Shown: positions 8,885-18,015 of the stretch, piece by piece
Layout: the number at the start of each line of letters is the position of its first letter
Numbering within the stretch: position 1 is the first letter of the stretch
Source: Methylovorus glucosotrophus
Lineage (GTDB): Bacteria > Pseudomonadota > Gammaproteobacteria > Burkholderiales > Methylophilaceae
Length of the DNA: 64,000 bases
Direction of reading: 5' to 3'
Assembly: GCF_009858335.1 (NCBI RefSeq)
Contig: NZ_VMSE01000001.1
Location: 2,170,001-2,234,000 of the forward strand
Notes under the pieces: model-generated
Told to the model about the DNA's origin: nothing
What the model saw: only the letters and a program-made list of their open reading frames with translations
The model's database searches: none
Program-made: the position numbers and the translations under genes

Positions 8885-9343
8885 CTAGGCCTGTAATCCA
8901 CTCCGCAGATAACTTTGCGTCGTGGCCTGGCCGTTGGCACCATACATCTGGCCAGGTGAGTGATGCGCATGCAGCGCATTGAGAAACTGTTCATTACGAC
9001 TGAAGTGCTTGTTGATCAGCACGCCATTCACACGGTTCATTTCCTGGGCTTGCACCAGCATTTTGTGAAACTGCATCCACGATTGCTGCACAGCCGCAGT
9101 TTTCTGGGCTACCAGCCAATCTGCCATGCCTTTTTCGCTGCCTTCGAAGCCCAGTTTCACCAGGGCGTCGTGACGCTTTTGTACCGTGCTACCAAGCTCG
9201 CTGAGCAGATGCGCCTTCTCATCAAGAATCTGCTCGATCTCGTCCATATTGGCTCTCACCAGGCTGGCTTGTTCACGGGATAATAAAACGATCAATTGAT
9301 TGACCAGTTGGCTATCCTGCTCGAACGAGATGCTTGTGCTCAT
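8885..9343 (-). CDS. flgN: Flagellar export chaperone FlgN
   Basis: Small helical cytoplasmic protein of 152 residues rich in Leu, Glu and Gln, matching FlgN in size and pattern: an N-terminal long helix (LVNQLIVLLSREQASLV, about 11-27) and later coiled-coil helices. FlgN binds the hook-filament junction proteins FlgK and FlgL before export. It lies 7 bases after flgM, the standard pairing. Identification rests mainly on context and composition, since FlgN sequences are weakly conserved. Confidence 0.85.
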   Translation of the reverse strand: MSTSISFEQDSQLVNQLIVLLSREQASLVRANMDEIEQILDEKAHLLSELGSTVQKRHDALVKLGFEGSEKGMADWLVAQKTAAVQQSWMQFHKMLVQAQEMNRVNGVLINKHFSRNEQFLNALHAHHSPGQMYGANGQATTQSYLRSGLQA

Positions 9344-9350
9344 GGTTATC

Positions 9351-9662
9351 TCACGATTTGGCTGAAGTTAATAAATCCTTAACGGTTTCAATCAGGCCAT
9401 CGGCAACCTTGCCGGAATCGACCTGGAATTGGCCGTTGGTAATCGCCGTCTTGATGGCGTCTACCTTATCTGTGTCATATACCGTCTGCGTCGCAATCCG
9501 TGCTTCCAGGGATTGCAATTGCGAGGACAGTGGTGAAAGCGTGACGCTTTCGGTGGCGGTTGCGCCACCCACTGCCGCTGCCGGTGTTTTCTTTGCGGTG
9601 CCGGATTCGATCTTCTCGGTCACCAACCCAGTGGTTTTCTGGATGGAGTCATTGATCTTCAT
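9351..9662 (-). CDS. flgM: Anti-sigma-28 factor FlgM
   Basis: Protein of 103 residues with a low-complexity Ala/Thr N-terminal half, as expected of a largely unfolded secreted protein, and the conserved C-terminal FliA-binding segment (SQLQSLEARI, then VDAIKTAITNGQFQVDSGKVA, about residues 45-90). FlgM holds FliA inactive until it is exported through the finished hook. It is preceded by a near-consensus sigma-28 site (9713-9739), so FliA should drive its own inhibitor, and it forms a two-gene unit with flgN ending at the terminator at 8814-8838. Confidence 0.95.
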   Translation of the reverse strand: MKINDSIQKTTGLVTEKIESGTAKKTPAAAVGGATATESVTLSPLSSQLQSLEARIATQTVYDTDKVDAIKTAITNGQFQVDSGKVADGLIETVKDLLTSAKS

Positions 9663-9712
9663 GGTTTTTCCTCATGCATGAATGTGTGTGCATCTTGCCT
9701 TCTATAAGGCTC

Positions 9713-9739
9713 ATATCGGCAGGGTTTTCTTAAACTTTA
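9713..9739 (-). promoter_or_regulatory. Sigma-28 (FliA) promoter of flgMN
   Basis: On the minus strand TAAAGTTT (9732-9739), an 11-base spacer (9721-9731) and GCCGATAT (9713-9720) match the FliA consensus TAAAGTTT-N11-GCCGATAA in 15 of 16 positions. The -10 element lies about 50 bases before the flgM start. Confidence 0.93.
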
Positions 9740-9806
9740 ACACCGATCGGCAAGTTTGAAACGGCTCTTGCCAGCCTTTACATTCATTCGACGCAAAAAC
9801 ACATGC

Positions 9807-10535
9807 TTAAAAACTGACTTCAATTTTTCCACCATTGCGGGCAATCCCGCTTACTACCTGCCCATTGGCGACCTTGACCCTCACCAGCTGGCCATCGGTA
9901 GCATTATTGAGTGCGTGGCCTTCGGCGCTGATACTGAAACCCTTGCCTCGCGTAATCAGCGTCACCGTTTGACCTTGCTGTACGACAGGTGACGCTTTCA
10001 GCATCTCCTGGCGCAGCACGGTACCGGCATTCATGGAAATATTAACGATGCGGCCAATGGCTTGCTCGGGATCGGTAAAGATACCGGGAGGCAGCTGGGC
10101 GAGATCGCCACTTTCAAATAGCAGGTCACCGCTATCCACCACCCGGCCCTGGGCCAGCGGCGCGGCCGCCACCAGATACTGCCCCACCACATTCACTGTG
10201 GCCTGCATGTAGATGGTCCAGGCGGGCGCATTGCAGCGCACACCGACATTGGTCTTGCCCCAGGCACGGCTACCCTGCGGCATGAACACTTCCAGCGCCG
10301 GGCATTTGGCGAGCTTGAGATTATTGTCTATGGCACCGGCAGTGACGGTGACACGACCGGGATAACCGGCGGTCTGCACGGTCAGGAATTCTTCGACCTT
10401 TTTGCGGATGGAGGTCAGGTTCTGCGTCTGGTCAGTATTCGGCATCGCTTCAGCGTGGGAAAGCGCACTGCCAGCCAGGAGCAATATTCCTGTGCAGAAT
10501 GCCAAAAATTGCTTTACGATAGAATGACTTGCCAT
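9807..10535 (-). CDS. flgA: P-ring assembly chaperone FlgA
   Basis: Periplasmic chaperone for FlgI polymerisation. I choose the ATG at 10535 (242 residues) because a GAGGAA ribosome-binding site precedes it and the protein then begins with a Sec signal peptide (hydrophobic FLAFCTGILLLAGSALSHAEA); an upstream in-frame start would add 19 residues with no signal character. The mature part contains the SAF-like domain and the C-terminal VRVKVANGQVVSGIARNGG pattern typical of FlgA. It is divergent from flgB across about 235 bases and is not co-directional with the rod genes. Confidence 0.94.
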   Translation of the reverse strand: MASHSIVKQFLAFCTGILLLAGSALSHAEAMPNTDQTQNLTSIRKKVEEFLTVQTAGYPGRVTVTAGAIDNNLKLAKCPALEVFMPQGSRAWGKTNVGVRCNAPAWTIYMQATVNVVGQYLVAAAPLAQGRVVDSGDLLFESGDLAQLPPGIFTDPEQAIGRIVNISMNAGTVLRQEMLKASPVVQQGQTVTLITRGKGFSISAEGHALNNATDGQLVRVKVANGQVVSGIARNGGKIEVSF

Positions 10536-10695
10536 GATGCGTTCCTCGACTGCGGAGAAAGATACAGCCTGCATTCTACGTAGCCGGGACAAAAGTAAAT
10601 GGTGGAAAAAGACGACATTTCCCCCTTTACTCCTCTGATTGAAGTTGACTGTCGCGCTCTACACTCGCCCTCATCATAGATAACGGCTGCACTAA

Positions 10696-10747
10696 GTGAA
10701 AACTTGAGCCAGGTAAAAACCTGAGCTGGGTGAAAACTTTAAGCCGG
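10696..10747 (+). repeat. Three degenerate 17-18 base tandem repeats before flgB
   Basis: Three consecutive units, GTGAAAACTTGAGCCAG (10696-10712), GTAAAAACCTGAGCTGG (10713-10729) and GTGAAAACTTTAAGCCGG (10730-10747), share the pattern GTRAAAACYT...AGCYGG. They lie 24-75 bases before the flgB start in the flgA/flgB divergent region. They could be repeated regulator-binding sites or an mRNA leader feature. The similarity is plain in the sequence; the function is unknown. Confidence 0.7.
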
Positions 10748-10770
10748 ATCGAAACAGGAGGTCAGTACAC

Positions 10771-11199
10771 ATGAACAGACTAGATGCAGCACTGGCATTT
10801 CAGCAGTCCGCTCTTCGCGTGCGTGCGCAAAGGCAGGAGCTTATTGCCGCCAATATCGCCAATGCCGATACCCCGAACTACAAGGCGCGCGACATCAATT
10901 TCAATGATGCGCTCAATAATGCCCTGAGCGGTAACGACACCCCCGGCTCTGGCCTCGACGTCAGCAAAACATCCAGCGCCCACCTCAGTGGTGATCCCAC
11001 CAGTGTCGACTACGTGCCGACCGGCAAGCCGGGCGAGCCCATGTTCCGCCCCCTTATCCAGGGTAGCGTGGATGGCAATACCGTCGACATGGATGTGGAG
11101 CGCAACCAGTTTACCGACAATGCCATCCGTTACGAAGCCAGCCTCAACATGATCAACGGCCAGATCAAGAAGCTGCTGTCGGCGATTCAGGGCCAATAG
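10771..11199 (+). CDS. flgB: Flagellar basal-body rod protein FlgB
   Basis: Proximal rod protein of 142 residues. The N-terminal rod signature ELIAANIANADTPNYKARDI lies at about residues 24-43, and the C-terminal helix (RYEASLNMINGQIKKLLSAI) is the axial coiled-coil partner. An AGGAGG ribosome-binding site precedes the start. It is first gene of the flgBCDEFGHIJKL series; the next gene follows after 25 bases. Confidence 0.97.
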   Translation: MNRLDAALAFQQSALRVRAQRQELIAANIANADTPNYKARDINFNDALNNALSGNDTPGSGLDVSKTSSAHLSGDPTSVDYVPTGKPGEPMFRPLIQGSVDGNTVDMDVERNQFTDNAIRYEASLNMINGQIKKLLSAIQGQ

Positions 11200-11224
11200 C
11201 CGGATTATATAAAGGAGCACCATC

Positions 11225-11629
11225 ATGTCTCTGTTCAATGTATTCAATGTGTCCGGCTCAGCCATGAGCGCCCAGTCGCAGCGGCTTAATGCCGTCGCCA
11301 GCAATCTGGCCAACGCCGATAGCGCCACCAGTGCCAATGGTCAGCCGTACAAGGCCAAGCAGGTGGTGTTCAGCGCCACCCCCACCAACAACGCCGCTGT
11401 CAGCGGGGTCAAGGTGCAACAGGTGATTGAAGACCCGTCTCCACCCAAGGTGGTGTACGACCCCAAGCACCCGGCAGCCAATGCGCAAGGCTATGTCACC
11501 ATGCCCAACGTGAATGTGACCGAAGAAATGGTCAACATGATCTCGGCCTCGCGTGCCTACCAGAATAACGTGGAAACCATGAATGCCGCCAAGACCATGT
11601 TGTTAAAAACACTGACCATCGGACAATAA
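11225..11629 (+). CDS. flgC: Flagellar basal-body rod protein FlgC
   Basis: Proximal rod protein of 134 residues with the N-terminal motif [19 protein letters not shown] (about 18-36) and the C-terminal block [23 protein letters not shown] (about 95-118), both hallmarks of axial rod proteins. It lies between flgB and flgD with an AAGGAG ribosome-binding site. Length and motifs are normal. Confidence 0.97.
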   Translation: MSLFNVFNVSGSAMSAQSQRLNAVASNLANADSATSANGQPYKAKQVVFSATPTNNAAVSGVKVQQVIEDPSPPKVVYDPKHPAANAQGYVTMPNVNVTEEMVNMISASRAYQNNVETMNAAKTMLLKTLTIGQ

Positions 11630-11650
11630 TTTCCTTTTAAGGATCACGCC

Positions 11651-12307
11651 ATGACCACCATTTCCAATGACCTGCTGACCACGATGAACACGCGCAAATC
11701 CGGCTCGGGCTCCACAGCCGCCGATGCGCAGGACCGGTTCATGACCCTGCTCATCACCCAGATGAAAAGCCAGGACCCGCTCAACCCGATGGACAACGCG
11801 CAGGTGACCAGTCAGCTGGCCCAGCTTTCCACGGTTACCGGTATCGACAAGCTGAACAGCACCATGGAATCCATGATCAGCAATGTGCAGTCCAGCCAGA
11901 CCTACCAGGCATCCAATATGATAGGCCGCTATGTGCTGACCAAGGGCGACAGCCTGACCCTCACCGAGAGCAAATCCTATCTGGGCATCAACCTGCCGGT
12001 AGGCGCCGACAAGGTCACCGTCACCATCAAGGATTCTGCCGGCAATCAGATGCGCCAACTGACCCTGGGCAAGCAGGAAGCAGGCGTATTGCCACTGAGC
12101 TGGGATGGTTACAAGGATGACGGTTCCAAGGCAGCAGACGGCAATTACAAGTTCGAAGTCACCGCCACCACCGCCAATACCAGCGTCACCGCCACGCCGT
12201 TGTCTTACGATCAGGTCATGAGCGTATCCAACAGCAGCAGTGGCATCAAACTCAACCTGGGCAAACTCGACTCCATCGGTATTGATGATGTCGTGGAAGT
12301 CTTTTAG
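11651..12307 (+). CDS. flgD: Flagellar hook cap (scaffold) protein FlgD
   Basis: FlgD caps the growing hook and is removed when the hook is complete. The 218 residues contain the N-terminal FlgD motif QDRFMTLLITQMKSQDPLNP (about 27-46), then DNAQVTSQLAQLSTV, and a C-terminal Ig-like/FlgD_ig region with SWDGYKDDGSKAADGNYKF (about 155-173). It precedes flgE, its assembly client, by 35 bases. Confidence 0.97.
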   Translation: MTTISNDLLTTMNTRKSGSGSTAADAQDRFMTLLITQMKSQDPLNPMDNAQVTSQLAQLSTVTGIDKLNSTMESMISNVQSSQTYQASNMIGRYVLTKGDSLTLTESKSYLGINLPVGADKVTVTIKDSAGNQMRQLTLGKQEAGVLPLSWDGYKDDGSKAADGNYKFEVTATTANTSVTATPLSYDQVMSVSNSSSGIKLNLGKLDSIGIDDVVEVF

Positions 12308-12342
12308 TCAATGCACGTCCTCACGCTAACAAGGAGATCAAC

Positions 12343-13551
12343 ATGAGTTTTCAACAAGGGTTAAGCGGCCTCAATGCCGCATCCAAGAGTCTGGACGTCA
12401 TTGGCAATAACGTTGCCAACGCCAACACAGTCGGGTTCAAGCAATCGCGCGCCGAGTTTGCTGATGTGTACGCCAACGCACTGAACGGTTCTGGCACCGG
12501 CTCCGCCGGTATCGGCGTGAAAGTCGCCGACATCCAGCGCCAGTTCACCCAGGGCAATATCACCAACACCGAAAATCCGCTGGACATCGCCATCAATGGC
12601 AACGGCTTCTTTCGCCTCAGCAATAGCGGCGCCATTACCTATAGCCGCAATGGTCAGTTCCAGCTCGACAAGGCAGGCTATATCGTCACCTCCAGCGGCG
12701 AGCATCTGACTGGCTATGTGGCAGACAGCAATGGCGCCCTGCAGACCGGCGCCCTGACCGACATCAAGATCAACTCGGCCGACCTGGCACCTCAGGCTTC
12801 CACCAAGGTAAGTGACGTATTCAACCTGGACTCGCGTAGCGCCGTGCTGCCGATCGCCTCGTTCGATCCAGCCGACCCCACCACCTACACCCAGGTGGTG
12901 CCGATTTCGGTGTATGACAGCCAGGGCAATCCGCATACCTTGCAAAGCTACCTGATCAAAACCGCTGCTAACACCTGGGATGTACGCACCACTGTTGATG
13001 GTGGCACTACCGCTGTCGGTTCATCGCAACTAACCTTTGACACCAACGGCCTGTTGACGGGCACCACCACGCAAACCGTGACGCTGGCACCACCTACGGT
13101 ACCTGCCGCCCAGAGCATTACGGTCGATTTCGCCAGCTCTACCCAGTTCGGTTCCGATTACAGCCTGAACAGCCAGGTGCAGGATGGCTATGCCTCCGGC
13201 CGCCTCTCCAGTTTCAGCACCGCGGCTGACGGCACCATCATCGGCCGCTACACCAACGGCCAGGCCAAGGCCCTGGCCCAGGTGGTACTGGCGAAGTTTG
13301 CCAACCCCAACGGCCTCGCTGCCCTGGGTAACAACCAGTTTGCCGAAACTTCAGACGCTGGCGTACCGGTGATCGGCAAAGCCGGCACCGGCGGCCTGGG
13401 TGTGTTGCAATCCTCGGCCACCGAAGATTCCAACGTCGACCTGACGGCTGAGCTGGTGAACATGATTACCGCACAGCGCTACTATCAGGCCAACGCGCAG
13501 ACCATCAAGACGCAGGATCAGGTCTTGCAGACCCTGGTCAACCTGCGTTAA
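12343..13551 (+). CDS. flgE: Flagellar hook protein FlgE
   Basis: The 402 residues match hook proteins. The N-terminal rod/hook signature SKSLDVIGNNVANANTVGFK lies at about 14-33, and the C-terminal motif NVDLTAELVNMITAQRYYQANAQ at about 364-386. The middle is the variable surface domain, rich in Thr, Ser and Gly. It polymerises under the FlgD cap to form the universal joint. The 35-base gap to flgD carries an AAGGAG ribosome-binding site. Confidence 0.97.
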   Translation: MSFQQGLSGLNAASKSLDVIGNNVANANTVGFKQSRAEFADVYANALNGSGTGSAGIGVKVADIQRQFTQGNITNTENPLDIAINGNGFFRLSNSGAITYSRNGQFQLDKAGYIVTSSGEHLTGYVADSNGALQTGALTDIKINSADLAPQASTKVSDVFNLDSRSAVLPIASFDPADPTTYTQVVPISVYDSQGNPHTLQSYLIKTAANTWDVRTTVDGGTTAVGSSQLTFDTNGLLTGTTTQTVTLAPPTVPAAQSITVDFASSTQFGSDYSLNSQVQDGYASGRLSSFSTAADGTIIGRYTNGQAKALAQVVLAKFANPNGLAALGNNQFAETSDAGVPVIGKAGTGGLGVLQSSATEDSNVDLTAELVNMITAQRYYQANAQTIKTQDQVLQTLVNLR

Positions 13552-13589
13552 GCATTGAGCCCGGGCTGAAGCCGTAAAGGAGAGACCAT

Positions 13590-14330
13590 ATGGACCGCAT
13601 GATTTACACCGCGATGTCAGGCGCCAAGCATATTCTGGAGCAGCAAGCGACCACGGCGCACAATCTGGCCAATGCCACCTCTACCGGCTTCAAGGCCCAG
13701 GTGGATTCTTTCCGCGCTGTGCCTATCGTCAGCGATGGCCTGCCAACCCGGGCTTTCGTCATTGACACCACCGTGGCTACCGATTTCACGCCCGGCACCA
13801 TTATCGGCACCTCGCGCGATCTGGATATCGCCATTCAGGGCCGGGGCTGGATTGCGGTGCAACGGCTGGATGGTAGGGAGGCTTACACCCGCAATGGCTC
13901 GCTCAAGGTCAATGAAAACGGCATTTTGCAGACGGCAGACGGCCTGACCGTGCTGGGCGATGGTGGCCCCATCACCATACCGCCCGATGAAAGAATCGCC
14001 ATCGGCAGGGATGGCACGGTATCCACCGTGTCGCGCGTGACCGTACCCAGCCCGACCAATATTGTCGGCCGCATCAAGCTGGTGAATCCGGACGAAAGCA
14101 CGCTGGTGCGTGGCACGGATGGCTTGTTCAGCACGCAGAATGGCCAGCCAGCACAGGCTGATGCCAATATCCAGGTCGCCAGCGGCGCGCTGGAAGGCAG
14201 CAATGTCAATGTGGTGGATGCCATGGTCAACATGATCAGCCTGGCCCGCCAGTTCGAAACGCAGATGAAACTGCTGGAGAACGCCGAGAATAACGCCAAT
14301 AAAGCCAGTCAACTCTTCAGTTTGGGTTGA
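13590..14330 (+). CDS. flgF: Proximal rod protein FlgF
   Basis: Rod protein of 246 residues beginning MDRMIYTAMSGAKHILEQQ with the axial motif TAHNLANATSTGFKAQVDSF (about 22-41). The C-terminal part has SNVNVVDAMVNMISLARQFE (about 207-226). The DRMIYTAMSGA start is typical of FlgF rather than FlgG. It precedes flgG by 69 bases, as is standard. Confidence 0.96.
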   Translation: MDRMIYTAMSGAKHILEQQATTAHNLANATSTGFKAQVDSFRAVPIVSDGLPTRAFVIDTTVATDFTPGTIIGTSRDLDIAIQGRGWIAVQRLDGREAYTRNGSLKVNENGILQTADGLTVLGDGGPITIPPDERIAIGRDGTVSTVSRVTVPSPTNIVGRIKLVNPDESTLVRGTDGLFSTQNGQPAQADANIQVASGALEGSNVNVVDAMVNMISLARQFETQMKLLENAENNANKASQLFSLG

Positions 14331-14399
14331 TCAGGCTTACGTTAATATGCAGTCATACCAACGCCCGTTTATGCATCTCGGGCACGAGAGGACATCATC

Positions 14400-15182
14400 A
14401 TGATACGCTCACTGTGGATTTCAAAGACCGGCCTGGATGCGCAGCAAACGCAAATGGACGTGATCGCCAATAACCTGGCCAACGTCAGCACCAATGGCTT
14501 CAAGCGCTCACGCGCCGTATTCGAGGATCTGCTCTACCAGAACATCCGCCAGCCCGGTGCGCAGTCTTCTCAGCAAACCCAATTGCCTTCCGGCATGCAG
14601 CTCGGCACCGGTGTCAAACCCGTGGCCACTGAGCGCATTTTCAGCCAGGGCAACCTGCAGCAAACGGAAAATGCCAAGGATCTCGCCATCAATGGCGAAG
14701 GCTTCTTTCAGGTGCTGCTGCCCGATGGTTCCACCGCCTATACGCGCGATGGTTCATTCCAGGTCGATAACCAGGGCCAGATGGTGACCGCCAGCGGTTA
14801 CACCATCCAGCCTGCCATCACCATTCCGGCCAATGCGCAGAGCATCACGGTCGGTCGCGATGGCACGGTGTCCGTCACCCTGCCCAACTCGGTGGCGACC
14901 ACCCAGATTGGCACCATCCAGCTGGCCACGTTTATCAATCCGGCCGGTCTGCAATCCAAGGGCGAAAACCTGTATGTCGAAACCTCGGCTTCGGGAACCG
15001 CCAGCACCAATACCCCAGGCGCCAACGGCGCGGGTGTATTGAATCAGGGTTACGTGGAAACCTCCAACGTGAACGTCGTTGAGGAACTGGTCAGCATGAT
15101 CCAGACCCAGCGCGCCTATGAAATCAACAGCAAGGCCATCACCACTTCTGACCAGATGCTGCAAAGGCTGTCGCAGCTATAG
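14400..15182 (+). CDS. flgG: Distal rod protein FlgG
   Basis: The 260 residues match FlgG closely: start [20 protein letters not shown], axial motif [27 protein letters not shown] spanning about 21-47, and the C-terminal [20 protein letters not shown] (about 222-241). FlgG forms the long distal rod on which the P and L rings assemble; their genes flgH and flgI follow at once. The ribosome-binding region has GAGAGGA. Confidence 0.98.
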   Translation: MIRSLWISKTGLDAQQTQMDVIANNLANVSTNGFKRSRAVFEDLLYQNIRQPGAQSSQQTQLPSGMQLGTGVKPVATERIFSQGNLQQTENAKDLAINGEGFFQVLLPDGSTAYTRDGSFQVDNQGQMVTASGYTIQPAITIPANAQSITVGRDGTVSVTLPNSVATTQIGTIQLATFINPAGLQSKGENLYVETSASGTASTNTPGANGAGVLNQGYVETSNVNVVEELVSMIQTQRAYEINSKAITTSDQMLQRLSQL

Positions 15183-15201
15183 TCATGGCAAGGCCGGGAG
15201 T

Positions 15202-15894
15202 ATGAACATGCTTAAGATCATTCGTCATATTGCAACGCAACTGAAGCCCGCCGTACTGGGGCTGCTGGCGGCTGGCGCGCTGACCTTGAGCGCCTGCACA
15301 CCCACCTCGATCACGCAAGGGCCGCTGACCACCAAGCCTTACCCGGCCTCGGCACGTCCGCCCACCAACGGCGCCATTTACAACGTCGCCGCTTACCGCC
15401 CGCTGTTTGAAGACCGTCGCGCGCGCCTGATCGGCGACACGCTGATGATCAACATTACCGAGAACACCTCGGCCACGAAAGCCAACGGCAGCTCCGCCAG
15501 CAAAAAAGGCAGCGTAGACTCTTCCGTCACCGCCTCGTTTGGCAGCCCAGTACCACGTGCCGCGTTTAACAGCGCATCTGACCTGTCGTACACCGATGCC
15601 GCTGCCGCCAATGCCAGCAACGTCTTTACTGGCTCGATTGCGGTCACGGTACTTGATGTGTTGCCTAACGGCTATCTGGTCGTGGGTGGCGAAAAACAGG
15701 TGGCTCTGGATAAAGGCACCGAGTTTGTACGCCTGTCCGGCGTGGTGAACCCCGACACCATCACGGCCGCCAACACCGTGCCATCGACCCGCGTGGCTGA
15801 CGCCCGTATCGAATATCGCACCAACAGCCGTGTGGATGCCGCCCTGGTGACGTCCATCCTGTCGCGCTTTTTCCTGAGCTTCATCCCGCTGTGA
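15202..15894 (+). CDS. flgH: Flagellar L-ring lipoprotein FlgH
   Basis: Outer-membrane ring lipoprotein. I choose the ATG at 15202 (230 residues, the usual FlgH length), preceded by GGGAG, because it gives a standard lipoprotein signal: hydrophobic VLGLLAAGALTLSAC with lipobox LSAC and Cys32 as acylation site. A longer reading from 15118 would begin inside flgG with no signal character. Later features include EDRRARLIGDTLMINITENTSA (from about 65) and the C-terminal VSGVVNPDTI and NSRVDAALVTSILSRFF-type ending of FlgH. Confidence 0.96.
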   Translation: MNMLKIIRHIATQLKPAVLGLLAAGALTLSACTPTSITQGPLTTKPYPASARPPTNGAIYNVAAYRPLFEDRRARLIGDTLMINITENTSATKANGSSASKKGSVDSSVTASFGSPVPRAAFNSASDLSYTDAAAANASNVFTGSIAVTVLDVLPNGYLVVGGEKQVALDKGTEFVRLSGVVNPDTITAANTVPSTRVADARIEYRTNSRVDAALVTSILSRFFLSFIPL

Positions 15895-15904
15895 GAATGC
15901 CATC

Positions 15905-17029
15905 ATGACCACGCTTCTGCCTAAACGCCGCCTGAATATTCTGCTGATTGCCCTGCTGGCCGCCGACCTGGGCATGAGCCTGCCGGTGGAAGCGGAGCGC
16001 CTGAAAGATCTGGCGACCATACAGGGCGTGCGCTCCAACCAATTGATCGGCTACAGTCTGGTCGTGGGTCTGGATGGCACGGGTGACCAGACCACACAAA
16101 CGCCATTTACCGTACAAAGCTTGATCAGCATGCTGCAAGGCATGGGCGTGACCCTGCCACAGGGCACCAACCTGCAACTGAAAAACGTCGCTGCCGTCAT
16201 GGTCACCGCTACCCTGCCGCCATTTGCCCAGCCGGGCCAGGCGCTGGACGTGACGGTATCTTCCATGGGTAATGCCAAGAGCCTGCGCGGCGGCACGCTG
16301 TTGATGACACCGCTGAAAGGTGCTGATAACCAAGTCTACGCCATGGCACAGGGCAACCTGGTGGTGGGCGGCGTGGGTGCTTCGGCCAATGGCAGCCAGA
16401 CCCAGATCAATCACCTGGGCGTAGGCCGTATCTCGGCCGGTGCCACGGTGGAACGTGCGGTTCCGGTGGCGCTGAATCAGGGCACCGGCATTAACCTGGA
16501 ATTGAAAGATTCGGACTTCTCCACCGCCAGCAAGGTGGTCGATGCCATCAACCAGCGCTTTGGCACGGGCACGGCCGCCGCGCAGGATGGCCGCGTCATC
16601 CGCGTCAATGCCCCCGCAGACAGCAGCCGCGTCAGCTTTCTGGCTGCGCTGGAGTCGATTAACGTCAATCCGGCCGAATCTTCGGCCAAGGTGATTCTGA
16701 ATGCGCGCACCGGCTCGGTGGTCATGAACCGCTCGGTATCGCTGGAAGACTGCGCGGTATCGCACGGCAATCTTTCCGTCGTCATCAACACTGCGCCGGT
16801 CATCAGCCAGCCTGGCGCGCTTTCCGGCGGACAAACGGTCAGCACTGCCCGCTCGGAAATCTCCATTGAAAAAGAACCTGGCAAGGTCTTGAAACTGGAT
16901 GGCGGCGCATCGCTATCCGATGTGATCAAGGCCCTGAATGCCATCGGCGCCACCCCCCAGGACCTGCTCGCCATTCTGCAGGCCATGAAGTCTGCTGGCG
17001 CCTTGCGCGCAGAACTTGAAGTGATCTAG
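15905..17029 (+). CDS. flgI: Flagellar P-ring protein FlgI
   Basis: Periplasmic P-ring subunit of 374 residues. The N-terminus is a signal peptide with hydrophobic ILLIALLAADLGMSL ahead of the conserved start of the mature protein, ERLKDLATIQGVRSNQLIGY (about 31-50), followed by GLDGTGDQTTQTPFT. Its assembly needs FlgA, encoded at 9807-10535. It lies 11 bases after flgH and 11 before flgJ. Confidence 0.98.
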   Translation: MTTLLPKRRLNILLIALLAADLGMSLPVEAERLKDLATIQGVRSNQLIGYSLVVGLDGTGDQTTQTPFTVQSLISMLQGMGVTLPQGTNLQLKNVAAVMVTATLPPFAQPGQALDVTVSSMGNAKSLRGGTLLMTPLKGADNQVYAMAQGNLVVGGVGASANGSQTQINHLGVGRISAGATVERAVPVALNQGTGINLELKDSDFSTASKVVDAINQRFGTGTAAAQDGRVIRVNAPADSSRVSFLAALESINVNPAESSAKVILNARTGSVVMNRSVSLEDCAVSHGNLSVVINTAPVISQPGALSGGQTVSTARSEISIEKEPGKVLKLDGGASLSDVIKALNAIGATPQDLLAILQAMKSAGALRAELEVI

Positions 17030-17039
17030 GCCAGACACC

Positions 17040-17951
17040 ATGGTCAACGCTCCTTCAGACAGCACCGGCAAACTGGCATTTGATGCAAATAGCCTGAATC
17101 AGCTGAAGCTGGCCGGCAAGAATGATTCGCCTGAAGCGATCAAGGCCGTCGCCAAGCAGTTTGAAGCCGTATTCGTCAACATGATGCTGAAAAGCATGCG
17201 CGATGCCACGCCCCAGGAGGGCATGTTTGACAATGAACAAAGCCGCACTTTCACTGCCATGCTGGATCAGCAGTTGAGTCAGAATATTGCATCCAAGGGC
17301 ATAGGCCTGGCCGATGTACTGGCAAGACAGCTGAGCAAAACTGGTGTTACCCCCGGCGCCAACCCCGATCAGGATGACGGTGTGAGCGCGGCTTTGCCCT
17401 ATAGCAGCCCCTTTGTGCCCCGCACGGCGCTGCAGATGTATGCGGACCCATCACAGGACGCCAACAAGGGCTCAGGCTCGACCAAGTCCGATGGCAATGC
17501 TGACAGCTTCCAGGCCACCATGGCGCCGTATGCCGAGGAAGCCAGCCGCACAACGGGCATCCCGGCCAACTTCATGCTGGGTCAGGCCGCACTTGAGAGC
17601 GGCTGGGGCAAACGCGAAATCAAGGGCGTCAACGGCGAGAACAGCTATAACCTGTTTGGCATCAAGGCCACCGCCGGCTGGACTGGCAAGACCGTGGATG
17701 CCGTCACCACGGAATACGTGAATGGCGTCAAGCAGAAGCGCGTGGAAACCTTCCGCGCCTATGACTCGTATGCAGACTCCTTCAAGGATTTTGCCAACAT
17801 GATCAGCAAGAATCCGCGCTATGGCAACGCCATGTCCAACCTGAACGACGTCAATGCCTACGCGCAAGGACTGCAAAACGGGGGTTACGCTACAGATCCT
17901 GACTACGCCAGCAAACTGATCAGTGTGATCAAGAAGGTCACTACCGCCTGA
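17040..17951 (+). CDS. flgJ: Rod-cap protein and peptidoglycan hydrolase FlgJ
   Basis: Two-domain FlgJ of 303 residues. The N-terminal rod-scaffold domain (about 25-100) has AVAKQFEAVFVNMMLKSMRD. A variable linker covers about 105-155. The C-terminal glucosaminidase domain (about 157-303) contains the catalytic-type motif ALESGWGK with Glu186 and then YNLFGIKA. FlgJ caps the rod and opens the peptidoglycan for it. This dual-domain form is usual for beta- and gammaproteobacteria. The ribosome-binding site is weak, so coupling to flgI is likely. Confidence 0.97.
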   Translation: MVNAPSDSTGKLAFDANSLNQLKLAGKNDSPEAIKAVAKQFEAVFVNMMLKSMRDATPQEGMFDNEQSRTFTAMLDQQLSQNIASKGIGLADVLARQLSKTGVTPGANPDQDDGVSAALPYSSPFVPRTALQMYADPSQDANKGSGSTKSDGNADSFQATMAPYAEEASRTTGIPANFMLGQAALESGWGKREIKGVNGENSYNLFGIKATAGWTGKTVDAVTTEYVNGVKQKRVETFRAYDSYADSFKDFANMISKNPRYGNAMSNLNDVNAYAQGLQNGGYATDPDYASKLISVIKKVTTA

Positions 17952-17961
17952 TGCCCACGAT

Positions 17962-17988
17962 TAAAGTTCCTGCGGCTTCTGCCGTCAA
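17962..17988 (+). promoter_or_regulatory. Sigma-28 promoter of flgKL
   Basis: TAAAGTTC (17962-17969), an 11-base spacer (17970-17980) and GCCGTCAA (17981-17988) match the FliA consensus in 13 of 16 positions. It lies 28 bases before the flgK start, right after the flgJ stop. This fits flgKL as late genes with their own FliA-dependent promoter besides any read-through from flgB. Confidence 0.82.
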
Positions 17989-18015
17989 TAATCCATAGTC
18001 TAGGAAAAAAGAACC

